NCBI RefSeq assembly: GCF_042643245.1
Contig: NZ_JBHRSK010000012.1
Location: 1-64,000 of the forward strand
Direction: 5' to 3'
Origin: Acidimangrovimonas pyrenivorans
GTDB lineage: Bacteria > Pseudomonadota > Alphaproteobacteria > Rhodobacterales > Rhodobacteraceae
DNA length: 64,000 nt
Numbering within the stretch: the stretch's first letter is position 1; the number at the start of each line of letters is the position of its first letter. The position numbers and the translations under genes were made by a program. This document shows, one piece after another, positions 16,788 to 26,963 of the stretch. Under the pieces are notes generated by a model. The model had not been told where the DNA came from, ran no database searches, and saw only the letters and a list, made by a program, of their open reading frames with translations.

Positions 16788-17405
16788 TCAGGCGTTGAGG
16801 GGAAACAGGGATGCGGCATCCGGCACGATGCGCGCGAAGCGGTCGGCCAGCGCCGCCAGGGCTGCTGCCTGGACCTGGGCGGCCGGCACGATCCCCGCGC
16901 CAGCGGCGGCCGGCAGATCGCGCGTGGCGGTGGCATCGGCGACGATGGTGCAGGCAAGGCCGAGGTCGAGCGCCGCCCGGGCCGTCGAACTGACGCACAT
17001 ATGGGTCATGAAGCCGGCGAGGATCAGGTTCCTGGTGCCGAGCGCGGCCAGCCGCGCCTGCAGGTCGGTGCCGGCGAAGGCGTTCGGCAGGGCCTTGACC
17101 ACGACCGCCTCGTCCGCGGCGGGCTCGAGCCCGGCGATCGGCAGCACGAAGCCCCGGTCCGGGTCGAAGACGGCGCCGCCCGGCCGGCCGTGATGCAGAA
17201 CATGGATCACGGGCACCGCGGCGGCCCGCGCGGCGTCAAGCAGATCGCCGGCGCCGGCCACCGCGACGTCGATACCGGCCAGCGGCAGGCTGCCGCTGTC
17301 ATATTCGCGCTGGGCGTCGATCAGGACGACGGCGGCATTGGCGAGATCGGTCGTGGCAGGCGGGGCGCCGGCAAGCTGCAGCAGGGTCTTGGGATCGTTG
17401 GTCAT
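16788..17405 (-). CDS. Isochorismatase-family cysteine hydrolase
   Basis: Cysteine hydrolase of 205 residues with the isochorismatase fold. The catalytic triad is visible as D30 (VVLIDAQREY), K104 (VVVKALPNAF) and C137 (GFMTHMCVSSTARAA), in the usual order and spacing. Members hydrolyse amides such as nicotinamide, ureidoacrylate or carbamoylsarcosine; the substrate here cannot be told. It is divergent from a LysR gene 97 bp away, which is a common layout for a regulator and its single target. Confidence 0.88.
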   Translation of the reverse strand: MTNDPKTLLQLAGAPPATTDLANAAVVLIDAQREYDSGSLPLAGIDVAVAGAGDLLDAARAAAVPVIHVLHHGRPGGAVFDPDRGFVLPIAGLEPAADEAVVVKALPNAFAGTDLQARLAALGTRNLILAGFMTHMCVSSTARAALDLGLACTIVADATATRDLPAAAGAGIVPAAQVQAAALAALADRFARIVPDAASLFPLNA

Positions 17406-17502
17406 CGGGCGGTCCTCTAGGGGTGAGCCACCCGGATAAGCGGTTTCGGCCTGAACGGAAACTTGCTAATTATGTGCAGCGGCTGATCGAAAATTGACAG
17501 GC
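17406..17502. promoter_or_regulatory. Divergent promoter region, hydrolase/LysR
   Basis: A 97-bp gap separates the two divergent starts. It is AT-richer near 17455-17500 (TTGCTAATTATG, GAAAATTGACAGG). A T-N11-A LysR box is likely here but cannot be fixed by eye. Confidence 0.35.
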
Positions 17503-18375
17503 ATGCTCGACTGGCAGGACATTCGTTTCTTCGTCACCCTCACCCATGAGGGGACGCTCTCGGCGACGGCCCGGGCGCTGGGCGTGACCCATGCGACGGT
17601 GGCGCGGCGCATCGACCAGCTCGAGCGGTCGGTCGGCCAGCGGCTTTTCGAGCGGCATCCCGGCGGTTATGGGCTCACCGCGGCGGGGCGCACCGTCCTC
17701 GACGCGGCGGAACGCATGGCCGAGGCGGCGGGGCAGATCAGCGCGGATCTGCTGCATGGCGGCCAGCGCCCCGTGGTGGTGCGGGTGACGGCGACGCGGA
17801 GCATCGCCGACCTGCTGATCGCGCCCCGGCTCGGCGATTTCCTGGCCGGCCATCCCGATATCGACATCGAGCTGATCGCCGAGAGCCGCAACCTCAGCCT
17901 CGCCCGGCGCGAGACCGACCTCGCCCTGCGCCTCGGTCGCCCGGCCGAGGGCGAGCTTCTCGCGCGCCGGCTGGCCGACCTGCCCTATGCCTTCTATGCC
18001 ACCGCCGCCTACCGGGACGCGATGCCGAAGGACCGGACCCCGGCGCTTTTCGGCTTCGACGACAGCAGCGCGGATCTCGAAGAGGCGGCCTGGGCGCGGC
18101 AGACGCTTGGTGCGCGCCGGCGGTTGCAGTCGAACAGCCTTCTGGCGCAGGCGGCGGCGGCGCGCTCGGGGCAGGGGGTGGTTCTTCTGCCCCGGATGAT
18201 CGGCGGCCTCTGGCCGGATCTGGTCGAGGTCGCGCTGGGCCCGAAACCGCCGGTGCGGGAGCTGTGGCTGGTGATGCGGCGGGACCTGAAACGCCATCCG
18301 CGCGTGCGGGCCGTCGCCGACCACCTGATCGGCCTCTTCTCCGGGCCCGACTGCGCCCGGCACATCAACGCGTGA
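17503..18375 (+). CDS. LysR-family transcriptional regulator
   Basis: Regulator of 290 residues with an N-terminal winged helix-turn-helix (DIRFFVTLTHEGTLSATARA, then VTHATVARRIDQLE) and a periplasmic-binding-like effector domain. The ATG at 17503 gives the standard N-terminus MLDWQDIRFF; an in-frame TTG three codons earlier is less likely. It probably controls the divergent cysteine hydrolase gene. It converges on gyrB across a 123-bp gap that includes an 11-bp direct repeat GCGCGCCGCGC at 18443 and 18462. Confidence 0.88.
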   Translation: MLDWQDIRFFVTLTHEGTLSATARALGVTHATVARRIDQLERSVGQRLFERHPGGYGLTAAGRTVLDAAERMAEAAGQISADLLHGGQRPVVVRVTATRSIADLLIAPRLGDFLAGHPDIDIELIAESRNLSLARRETDLALRLGRPAEGELLARRLADLPYAFYATAAYRDAMPKDRTPALFGFDDSSADLEEAAWARQTLGARRRLQSNSLLAQAAAARSGQGVVLLPRMIGGLWPDLVEVALGPKPPVRELWLVMRRDLKRHPRVRAVADHLIGLFSGPDCARHINA

Positions 18376-18498
18376 GCGGAAGTCGGGGCATTCGAGCCTT
18401 CAGGCCCATGAGGTCGTGTGAAAAAGGCACCGCCCATGGAGCGCGCGCCGCGCAATCTCATGCGCGCCGCGCCCGGCCATGCGCTGCCCTACAGCGCC

Positions 18499-20916
<2,418 letters not shown>

Positions 20917-20943
20917 TCGGACCTTCCTTGAATTCCTGCCCGA

Positions 20944-20972
20944 CTTATAGGCGTTCCGGCAGGGATTGTCAC
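20944..20972 (-). promoter_or_regulatory. gyrB promoter (sigma70-like)
   Basis: On the minus strand GTGACA (plus 20967-20972) and TATAAG (plus 20944-20949) are separated by exactly 17 nt. Each hexamer matches the housekeeping consensus at five of six positions. The expected start lies a few bases further on, about 20 nt before the gyrB ATG. Confidence 0.75.
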
Positions 20973-20982
20973 GCGCGTGACA
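20967..20982. promoter_or_regulatory. Perfect 16-bp palindrome over the gyrB -35 element
   Basis: TGTCACGCGCGTGACA reads the same on both strands and contains the whole -35 hexamer of the gyrB promoter. It is placed where a dimeric repressor would block RNA polymerase. It lies 15 bp beyond the start of that gap after the upstream LysE gene, so it could also act as a small hairpin at that transcript's end. Confidence 0.55.
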
Positions 20983-20996
20983 CAAGATTTAGGGGG

Positions 20997-21614
20997 TCAG
21001 GTCAGGGCGATCAGCAAGCCGACAAGGATCAGCAATCCGCCCGCCGCGCGGTTGACCCGCGCCATGCCCTTCGGCCCGGTCAGCCGGTGGCGCGCGCGGT
21101 CCACAGCCCAGGCGAAACACAGGTTGCCGATCAGCGGCACCGCCACCGACAGGGCGCAGATCGCGGCGATGTCCGGCCCGCCGACATGGCGCAGGTCGAA
21201 GAAGCCGGGCAGCACGCCCATGTAGAACAGCACCGCCTTGGGGTTGCTCAGGATCACCGTGATGCCGGCGAGGAAGCCGGCGGCGCGGCCGGGGCGGGTC
21301 AGGCGGCTGTCGCGTTCGACGGGCTTGTCGGCCTGCCAGATCAGCCGCGCCCCCAGCAACAGGAAGATCGCCACCGCGACCCAGCGCAGCACGTCCATGA
21401 CGCCGCCATAGGCCGCCGTCACCCAGCTCAGCCCGAAGATCGCCGCCAGCGGCCAGAGCGCGTCGCCGACCGCCACGCCGACGGCCAGCGGCCAGGCGGC
21501 GAACCCGCCCGACAGTGCCCGTGCGGTCAGGGCCAGCCAGACCGGGCCGGGGGTGAGGAAGAGGACGAACAGCGCCCCGGCATAGAGGCCGAGCGCGACG
21601 GGGGACAGGCTCAC
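20997..21614 (-). CDS. LysE/RhtB family amino-acid exporter
   Basis: Inner-membrane exporter of 205 residues with the six-helix layout of the LysE superfamily. Typical segments are LFLTPGPVWLALTARAL near the N-terminus and LSNPKAVLFYMGVLPGFF in the middle. The start is GTG at 21614: GGAGG lies 4 nt before it and the GTGA overlaps the stop of the VOC gene, so the two are translationally coupled. Longer readings starting inside the VOC gene have no site. Exported substrate unknown. It sits within the dnaA-dnaN-recF-gyrB neighbourhood as an apparent insertion. Confidence 0.85.
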   Translation of the reverse strand: MSLSPVALGLYAGALFVLFLTPGPVWLALTARALSGGFAAWPLAVGVAVGDALWPLAAIFGLSWVTAAYGGVMDVLRWVAVAIFLLLGARLIWQADKPVERDSRLTRPGRAAGFLAGITVILSNPKAVLFYMGVLPGFFDLRHVGGPDIAAICALSVAVPLIGNLCFAWAVDRARHRLTGPKGMARVNRAAGGLLILVGLLIALT

Positions 21615-22045
21615 GGCGCCTCCGGCAGGGTCAGCGACCCGTCCTCGGCCAGCGGCCAGAACGGGTTCATGGCGATTTCCCAGACATGGCCGTCGGGATC
21701 GGCGCAATAGCCGGAATAGCCGCCCCAGAACACCTTTTCGGGCCGCTTGAGCTCGGTCGCCCCCGCCGCGAGCGCGGCCGCGAAAGCGGCATCGACCTCG
21801 GCCTCGGTGGCAAAGTTCTGCGCCAGCGTCACCGCGCCGGTGCCCAGTTCCTCCGGCGCCCGGTGCTGGTCGGCGGCCAGGTCGTTCCAGCCGAACAGGC
21901 CCAGCACAAGCCCGTGCATCTGGTAGAAGGTCACGCCCGCCTGGCTCTGCGGATGGGGCTGCCAGCCCAGCGCGGCGTAGAATTCGCGCGCCCGCGCCAT
22001 GTCGGCCACGCCCAGGGTGATCAGGGTCACGCGTTGCGGGGTCAT
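21611..22045 (-). CDS. VOC (glyoxalase/bleomycin-resistance fold) protein
   Basis: Small metal-dependent-type VOC superfamily protein, 144 residues, with two beta-alpha-beta-beta-beta modules: RVTLITLGVADMARAREFYA at the start and YSGYCADPDGHVWEIAMN near the end. The C-terminal DPDGHVWE is the usual metal-ligand module. Enzyme activity is unknown. Its ATG overlaps the recF stop by 4 nt and its stop overlaps the LysE start by 4 nt, so recF, this gene and the exporter probably share one transcript. Confidence 0.85.
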   Translation of the reverse strand: MTPQRVTLITLGVADMARAREFYAALGWQPHPQSQAGVTFYQMHGLVLGLFGWNDLAADQHRAPEELGTGAVTLAQNFATEAEVDAAFAAALAAGATELKRPEKVFWGGYSGYCADPDGHVWEIAMNPFWPLAEDGSLTLPEAP

Positions 22046-23154
22046 GCCAGCCTCCCTTCGGTGATTTCCGAATTGCCGCCCGTTTCGTGCACCTCGAAGG
22101 CCTGGGCCCTGTCGCCCAGCGCCTCGAACAGTTCCGCCCCGGTGCCGGTCATGAAGGCCTGGGCGCCGAGGGCGCAGATTTCGTCATAGAGGGCCGCGCG
22201 GCGGCCGGCGTCAAGATGGGCCGCGACCTCGTCGAGCAGCAGGATCGGCGGCGCGCCGAAATCCTCGGCCAGGGCGCGGGCATTGGCGAGGATCAGCGAG
22301 ATCAGCAGCGCCTTCTGTTCGCCGGTCGAGCATTGATCGGCCGCCACCCCCTTGGCGGCATAGGTGGCGCCCATGTCGATCCGGTGTGGCCCGACCAGGG
22401 TCCGCCCCGCCGCCATGTCGCGCCGGCGCCCGGCAGCGAAGGCTTCGGTCAACTCCCCGGCACTCTCGGGCAAATCGCCCTCGGGATGGCTCAGGGTCAA
22501 GGTCGCCGCGGGAAAAGCCGTTTCCGCCCCCTCCTGCGCCGCCGCCAGCCGCGCCAGCGCCGCCGCCCGGTTGGCGATGATCGCCGCACCGGCCTCGGCC
22601 ATCTGGCCTTCCAGTGCCCCGTACCAGGCCCCGTCGCGCGCCTCTTCCTTCAGCAGCCGGTTGCGCTCGCGCATCGCCTTCTCATAGGCCAGCGCGGCCT
22701 CGGCATGACCCGGCTCGAAACTCAGCACCATGCGGTCGAGGAAGCGCCGCCGGCCCTCGGCGCCCTCCAGCCACAGCCGGTCCATCGCCGGCACCAGCCA
22801 CAGCACCCGGGCGATCCGCCCCAGCGCCGCCTGGCTCGCCGCCTTGTCGTCGATCCGGACCTGGCGCGACTGGCCCGGCTCGGCCCAGGTCTCGACCTCG
22901 TGCACCTGCCACAGGCTGCGGATCGTGGCCGCGATCTTCCAGCCCAGGGCCTCGGGCCGCCGTGCCATCTCCTCGGCCGCCGCCCGCCGCAGCCCGCGCC
23001 CGGGCGACAGCAGCGACACCGCCTCAAGGATATTGGTCTTGCCGGCCCCGTTCGGCCCGTGGATCGCCACCGGCCGGCCGTCCAGCACCAGCCGTCCCGC
23101 CCGATGCGAGCGGAAATGCGACAGGGTCAGCTCGGAAAGGGCCAGCACCGACAT
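22042..23154 (-). CDS. recF: DNA replication and repair protein RecF
   Basis: SMC-like ATPase of 370 residues that loads RecA at gaps with RecO and RecR. Walker A GPNGAGKT is at 33-40, the ABC signature is STGEQKALL and Walker B is ILLLDEVAAHLD. The N-terminal LTLSHFRSHR matches the RecF start. It follows dnaN with a 70-nt gap that contains one copy of a dispersed palindromic repeat, and overlaps the downstream VOC gene. The partner recO lies at 31786-32508 in this window. Confidence 0.96.
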   Translation of the reverse strand: MSVLALSELTLSHFRSHRAGRLVLDGRPVAIHGPNGAGKTNILEAVSLLSPGRGLRRAAAEEMARRPEALGWKIAATIRSLWQVHEVETWAEPGQSRQVRIDDKAASQAALGRIARVLWLVPAMDRLWLEGAEGRRRFLDRMVLSFEPGHAEAALAYEKAMRERNRLLKEEARDGAWYGALEGQMAEAGAAIIANRAAALARLAAAQEGAETAFPAATLTLSHPEGDLPESAGELTEAFAAGRRRDMAAGRTLVGPHRIDMGATYAAKGVAADQCSTGEQKALLISLILANARALAEDFGAPPILLLDEVAAHLDAGRRAALYDEICALGAQAFMTGTGAELFEALGDRAQAFEVHETGGNSEITEGRLA

Positions 23155-23161
23155 GTCTGCC

Positions 23162-23213
23162 CTTCTTCTTTGCGAAAATACTCCACGGGGGTCCGGGGGT
23201 GTGAAACCCCCGG
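23162..23213 (+). repeat. Dispersed palindromic repeat, copy A
   Basis: A T-rich arm (TTCTTCTTTGCGAAAATACTCC) followed by a G/C hairpin (CGGGGG ... CCCCCG). It lies in the 70-nt dnaN-recF gap. The same two-part design occurs at 26894, 32544, 36215, 53735 and 58564-58653. Confidence 0.75.
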
Positions 23214-23224
23214 CGCCGCTGTCG

Positions 23225-24343
23225 TCACACGCGCATCGGCATCACGACATAGACCGCCGAGGTGTCGTTGCCCTCGCGCATCAGCGTCGGGTCGCCCGAG
23301 CCGTTGAACAGGAACACCGCGTTCTCGCGATCGACCTGGCTGGCGATCTCGAGCAGGTACTTGGCGTTGAAGCCGATCTCGAGCCGCTCGTCGCCATAGG
23401 CCACGGCCAGTTCCTCTTCGGCCGCACCGCTGTCGGGGGCGTTGACCGAGAGCACCAGCCGGTCCTCGTCCAGCGACAGCTTGACGGCGCGGCTGCGCTC
23501 GGACGACACCGTCGCGACGCGGTCGACCGCCTTGGCGAACTCGGCCGCGTCGACCTCCATCTGGCGGGTGTTCCCGACCGGGATCACGCGTGTGTAGTCG
23601 GGGAAGGTGCCGTCGATCACCTTCGAGGTCAGGGTGATCTGCGGCGTGGCAAAACGCACCTTGGTCTCGCTCACCGAGACCGCGATCTGGGTATCGTCGT
23701 CGTCGAGCAGCTTGCGCAGCTCGCCCACCGTCTTGCGCGGCACGATGACGCCGGGCATGTCGGCGGCGCCCTCGGGCAGCTCGGCGTCGATCCGGGCCAG
23801 GCGGTGGCCGTCGGTGGCGACGCAGCGCAGCACCGGGCCGTCCTCGCCCTGGGCGACATGCATGTAGACGCCGTTGAGGTAATAGCGCGTCTCTTCGGTC
23901 GAGATGGCGAATTTCGATTTGTCGAACAGCCGCCGCAGCACCGGGGCCGGGGCCGAGAAGTTCGATGAATATTCCGACGACGCCATCACCGGGAAATCTT
24001 CCTTGGGCAGCGTCGCCAGGTTGAAGTTCGACCGCCCGGCGGTGACGGTCAGCCGGCCCGAGGCGGCATCGTCGGTCAGCTGCACCAGCGCGCCGTCGGG
24101 CAGCTTGCGCACGATCTCGTGCAGCATCACCGCCGAGACGGTGGTGGCGCCGGCGCGTTCGACCTGCGCCGGGGCCTTGTCGACCACCTCGATATCCAGG
24201 TCGGTGGCGCGGAAACTGACGGCATCGCCCTCGGCCTCGATCAGCACGTTGGCAAGGATCGGGATGGTGTTGCGCCGCTCGACGACCGATTGCGCCTGGG
24301 CCACCGCCTTGAGAAGCGCGCCGCGCTCGATGCTGATCTTCAT
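23225..24343 (-). CDS. dnaN: DNA polymerase III beta clamp
   Basis: Sliding clamp of 372 residues, a ring-forming dimer that tethers polymerase III to DNA. Three beta-clamp domains are recognisable; typical segments are SVVERRNTIPILANVLI, ATDGHRLAR, GTFPDYTRVIP and the C-terminal YVVMPMRV. It follows dnaA with a 112-nt gap holding a small inverted repeat (TTTCCGGAC/GGTCGGAAA) that may act as a weak terminator or processing site. Ribosome-binding sequence is poor (AAGGGG about 10 nt upstream). Confidence 0.98.
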   Translation of the reverse strand: MKISIERGALLKAVAQAQSVVERRNTIPILANVLIEAEGDAVSFRATDLDIEVVDKAPAQVERAGATTVSAVMLHEIVRKLPDGALVQLTDDAASGRLTVTAGRSNFNLATLPKEDFPVMASSEYSSNFSAPAPVLRRLFDKSKFAISTEETRYYLNGVYMHVAQGEDGPVLRCVATDGHRLARIDAELPEGAADMPGVIVPRKTVGELRKLLDDDDTQIAVSVSETKVRFATPQITLTSKVIDGTFPDYTRVIPVGNTRQMEVDAAEFAKAVDRVATVSSERSRAVKLSLDEDRLVLSVNAPDSGAAEEELAVAYGDERLEIGFNAKYLLEIASQVDRENAVFLFNGSGDPTLMREGNDTSAVYVVMPMRV

Positions 24344-24455
24344 ACCCTCATACCCCTTCGTGTCGCAGAGGTGATCTGCGGCTCAGGTTTGCTTGTTTTC
24401 CGGACTTTCGGTCGGAAAGCCGGGAGCGTCAAGGGCGCCCCCGGGCTTTGGCGCC

Positions 24456-25865
24456 TCACGCTTCGAGAAGGCGGCGCAGAAGCTGCAGATCCTCGGCCAG
24501 CTGCGAGTCGGTCGACATCAGCTCCTCGATCTTGCGCACGCCGTGCATGATCGTGGTGTGATCGCGCCCGCCGAAGCGGCGGCCGATCTCGGGCAGGCTG
24601 CGCGGGGTCAGCTTCTTGGCCAGGTACATCGCGATCTGCCGCGGCCGGGCGAAGTTGCGCGCCCGCTTCGGGCCGATCATGTCGGACAGCCGGATGTTGT
24701 AATGCTCGGCCACCTTGCGCTGGATCTCCTCGATGGTGATCTTGCGATCCGAGGCGCGCAGGATGTCGGCCAGGCAGTCCTGGGCCAGGTCCAGCGTGAT
24801 CTCGCGCCCGACCAGCGAGGCGAAGGCGAATAGCCGGGTCAGCGCCCCTTCCAGCACGCGGACATTGGTGGTGATGCGATGGGCAAGGAATTCGAGCACG
24901 CCCGGCGCCAGGGTCAGGCCCTTGTACTGGTTGTGGTAGAACTCGGCCTTGTTCTGCAGGATGCCGAGACGCAGCTCGTAATCGGTCGGGTGCAGGTCGA
25001 CGATCAGCCCGCATTGCAGCCGGCTCTTGATCCGTTCCTCAAGGTCCTTGATCTCGCCCGGGGCGCGATCGGCCGAGATCACGATCTGCTTGTTCTGGTC
25101 GACCAGCGCGTTGAAGGTGTGGAAGAACTCTTCCTGGGTGCTGTCCTTGCCGGCGATGAACTGGACGTCGTCGACCATCAGCACGTCGACCGAGCGGAAC
25201 ATCTCCTTGAAGTCCATGATCTGCTTTTCGCGCAGCGCCTGGATGAAGCGGTACATGAACTGCTCGGCCGAGAGGTAGAGCACGCGCAGCTCGGGCCGGC
25301 GGCTTTGCAGCTCATGGGCGATGGCATGCATCAGGTGCGTCTTGCCGAGCCCGACGCCGCCATAGAGGAACAGCGGGTTGAAGCTGACCGGCCCGCCCTC
25401 GGCCACCCGGCGGGCGGCGGCATGGGCCAGTTCGTTCGGCTTGCCGACGACGAAGGTGTCGAAGGTGAAGCGGCTGTCGAGCGGGGCGCTGCGCAGTTCC
25501 GAGTCGTCCGCGGCGGGGTGCGCCGGCCGGGCGGCCCGGGGCGTCTCTGCGGCGGCTGCGGCGGCCGAGGCCGGCTGCCCCTCGGGCGCGGTGGCGGCGG
25601 CATTGGCCTGCACCGCCGGCCGCGCCGCTTCGACGGTGAATTCCAGCCGGTCGACCGATGCGCCGGCCGAGATCAGCTGCTGCCGGATCTGATCGGAGAA
25701 ATTGCGCTCGACCCAGTTGCCGAAGAAGTTCGTCGGCACGGTGAACCGTGCCACGCCGTCGCGCAGTTCCGCGAAGCGCAGCGGCTCGATCCAGGTTACG
25801 AAGTTGTTTTTGCCCAGTCTCTTGAGAAGTTCGCCACGTACATGCCCCCAGGTTTCATTCGTCAT
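24456..25865 (-). CDS. dnaA: Chromosomal replication initiator DnaA
   Basis: Initiator ATPase of 469 residues. Domain I begins MTNETWGHVRGELLKRLG; a long alanine-rich linker (domain II, about 82-120) follows. Walker A GGVGLGKT is at 169-176, Walker B LMVDDV near 231-236, and the domain IV signature GGRDHTTIMHG near 430. It melts the replication origin when bound to ATP. The start at 25865 is by homology; the frame is open for another 411 nt upstream but has no family similarity there. The site before it (GGAAG directly adjoining) is weak. Order rpsT-dnaA-dnaN-recF-gyrB is typical of the group. Confidence 0.97.
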   Translation of the reverse strand: MTNETWGHVRGELLKRLGKNNFVTWIEPLRFAELRDGVARFTVPTNFFGNWVERNFSDQIRQQLISAGASVDRLEFTVEAARPAVQANAAATAPEGQPASAAAAAAETPRAARPAHPAADDSELRSAPLDSRFTFDTFVVGKPNELAHAAARRVAEGGPVSFNPLFLYGGVGLGKTHLMHAIAHELQSRRPELRVLYLSAEQFMYRFIQALREKQIMDFKEMFRSVDVLMVDDVQFIAGKDSTQEEFFHTFNALVDQNKQIVISADRAPGEIKDLEERIKSRLQCGLIVDLHPTDYELRLGILQNKAEFYHNQYKGLTLAPGVLEFLAHRITTNVRVLEGALTRLFAFASLVGREITLDLAQDCLADILRASDRKITIEEIQRKVAEHYNIRLSDMIGPKRARNFARPRQIAMYLAKKLTPRSLPEIGRRFGGRDHTTIMHGVRKIEELMSTDSQLAEDLQLLRRLLEA

Positions 25866-26440
25866 CTTCCGACCCGCTGTCCACGCGTTTTTATTGAGGC
25901 GACTGCACCACACATCACACAAACACAGATACGCGTACCCGGCTTGCAGCCCCCGGTTATTGTGCGACCCGAATCTGCCATGAGGAACGAACCAACCGGC
26001 GGCCTGCGCCGACGCGGCGCAACCCGTCTGCCCGCCGGCTGAAGCCCAATACCGGGATCTCCCGATATGGCAGCCCGGCGGGGGCGCGTTGTTCATTTGG
26101 ACATGAGAAACAGCCTGTGGACCGCGTTTTCGCGGCAGCCGCTTCGCTGGCACCGATAGCGTGACAGGCAAAAGCCTACCACCCCCGAAATCCGTAGATC
26201 CCGTGGCGTCCCGACCCGTAGCTGCCTGGCAGTGGCGTCTACTGGCGGGGCTCCCTGACCTTCCATGTCCCCCCAAGGCGATGTGAATCGCTCCTAGACG
26301 CTAGCCCGGTGTCGCGCGGCGGCGCAACAGAACTATGGTCTTGACTCAGGCTTGGTGAAAGCGAATCCCGGCGGCTGTGCAAAAAGGGCACGGTGGCCGA
26401 ATTCGGGATATTCCCAAAGTGGGACTCGGCCCAGAAATGC
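25866..26440. other. Long dnaA leader region
   Basis: About 640 nt separate the rpsT and dnaA coding regions, with no credible gene. The stretch holds four GANTC sites (25971, 26285, 26343, 26363) and an imperfect inverted repeat ATACCGGGA-TC-TCCCGATAT at 26049-26068. I do not see clustered good DnaA boxes (TTATCCACA), so an origin here is not supported. It is presumably the dnaA promoter and 5' leader. Confidence 0.5.
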
Positions 26441-26465
26441 GAAAAGGCGCACCAGAGGTGCGCCC
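26441..26465 (-). terminator. rpsT terminator
   Basis: GGCGCACC (26446-26453), loop AGA, GGTGCGCC (26457-26464) is a perfect 8-bp stem, followed on the minus strand by TTTTCG (plus A tract 26442-26445). A convincing factor-independent terminator 41 nt after the rpsT stop. Confidence 0.85.
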
Positions 26466-26505
26466 TTCGGCAGTCTGTCAAAGCCGGGCGAGCCGGCCGG
26501 TCGGG

Positions 26506-26772
26506 TCAGGCCGAGAGGGCCTTCACGCGCGACGACAGGCGCGACATCTTGCGGGCTGCGGTGTTCTTGTGCAGCACACCCTTGGTCACGCCGCGGGCGA
26601 TTTCCGGCTGGGCGCTGCGCAGGGCTTCCGACGCGGCGGCCTGGTCGCCCGAGCTGATCGCCTCTTCCACCTTGCGCAGGAAGGTGCGGATCCGCGAGCG
26701 GCGCGCCTTGTTCACGGCATAGCGCGCTTCATTCTGGCGGGCGCGCTTCTTGGACTGGGGCGTATTGGCCAT
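26506..26772 (-). CDS. rpsT: 30S ribosomal protein S20
   Basis: Basic 88-residue primary-binding protein of the small ribosomal subunit. The typical start MANTPQSKKRARQNEARY and the C-terminal segment KGVLHKNTAARKMSRLSSRV are present. It is monocistronic: a promoter is visible upstream and a strong terminator downstream. Its position before dnaA is conserved in alphaproteobacteria. Confidence 0.98.
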   Translation of the reverse strand: MANTPQSKKRARQNEARYAVNKARRSRIRTFLRKVEEAISSGDQAAASEALRSAQPEIARGVTKGVLHKNTAARKMSRLSSRVKALSA

Positions 26773-26817
26773 CTGTACGAGTTCCGGTTTTTCGGTTCGG
26801 GTAAATCTGAAGACGCG

Positions 26818-26846
26818 CTTCTATGGCCGACTCGGCGGCAAGTCAA
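26818..26846 (-). promoter_or_regulatory. rpsT promoter with a GANTC-centred palindrome in the spacer
   Basis: On the minus strand TTGACT (plus 26841-26846) and TAGAAG (plus 26818-26823) are 17 nt apart. The spacer contains the 11-bp palindrome GCCGACTCGGC (26826-26836) centred on a GACTC, a CcrM methylation site. Confidence 0.6.
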
Positions 26847-26893
26847 CTGTCTGGGCCAATGTTTTTTGGCCTTTGGCGCCGGGCAGGCAGGAA

Positions 26894-26944
26894 GGCCGGG
26901 GGCGCTGCCCCCGGGCCCCCGGGATATTTGGATGAAGATGAAAA
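26894..26944 (-). repeat. Dispersed palindromic repeat, copy B
   Basis: G/C hairpin (GGGGGC GCT GCCCCC, then GGGCCCCCGGG) followed by the arm ATATTTGGATGAAGATGAAAAG. It is in inverse orientation to copy A and lies just past the 3' end of the TauE/SafE gene. Confidence 0.65.
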
Positions 26945-26963
26945 GGCAAAGCGGGCCTGGAGC

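Noticed and set aside
18443..18472. Direct repeat GCGCGCCGCGC between lysR and gyrB
   Set aside because: Short GC-only repeat of a type expected by chance; no structure or function follows.
25866..26505. Replication origin upstream of dnaA
   Set aside because: No cluster of good DnaA boxes or AT-rich unwinding element is visible. The two best DnaA-box-like sequences lie near ccrM, far away.
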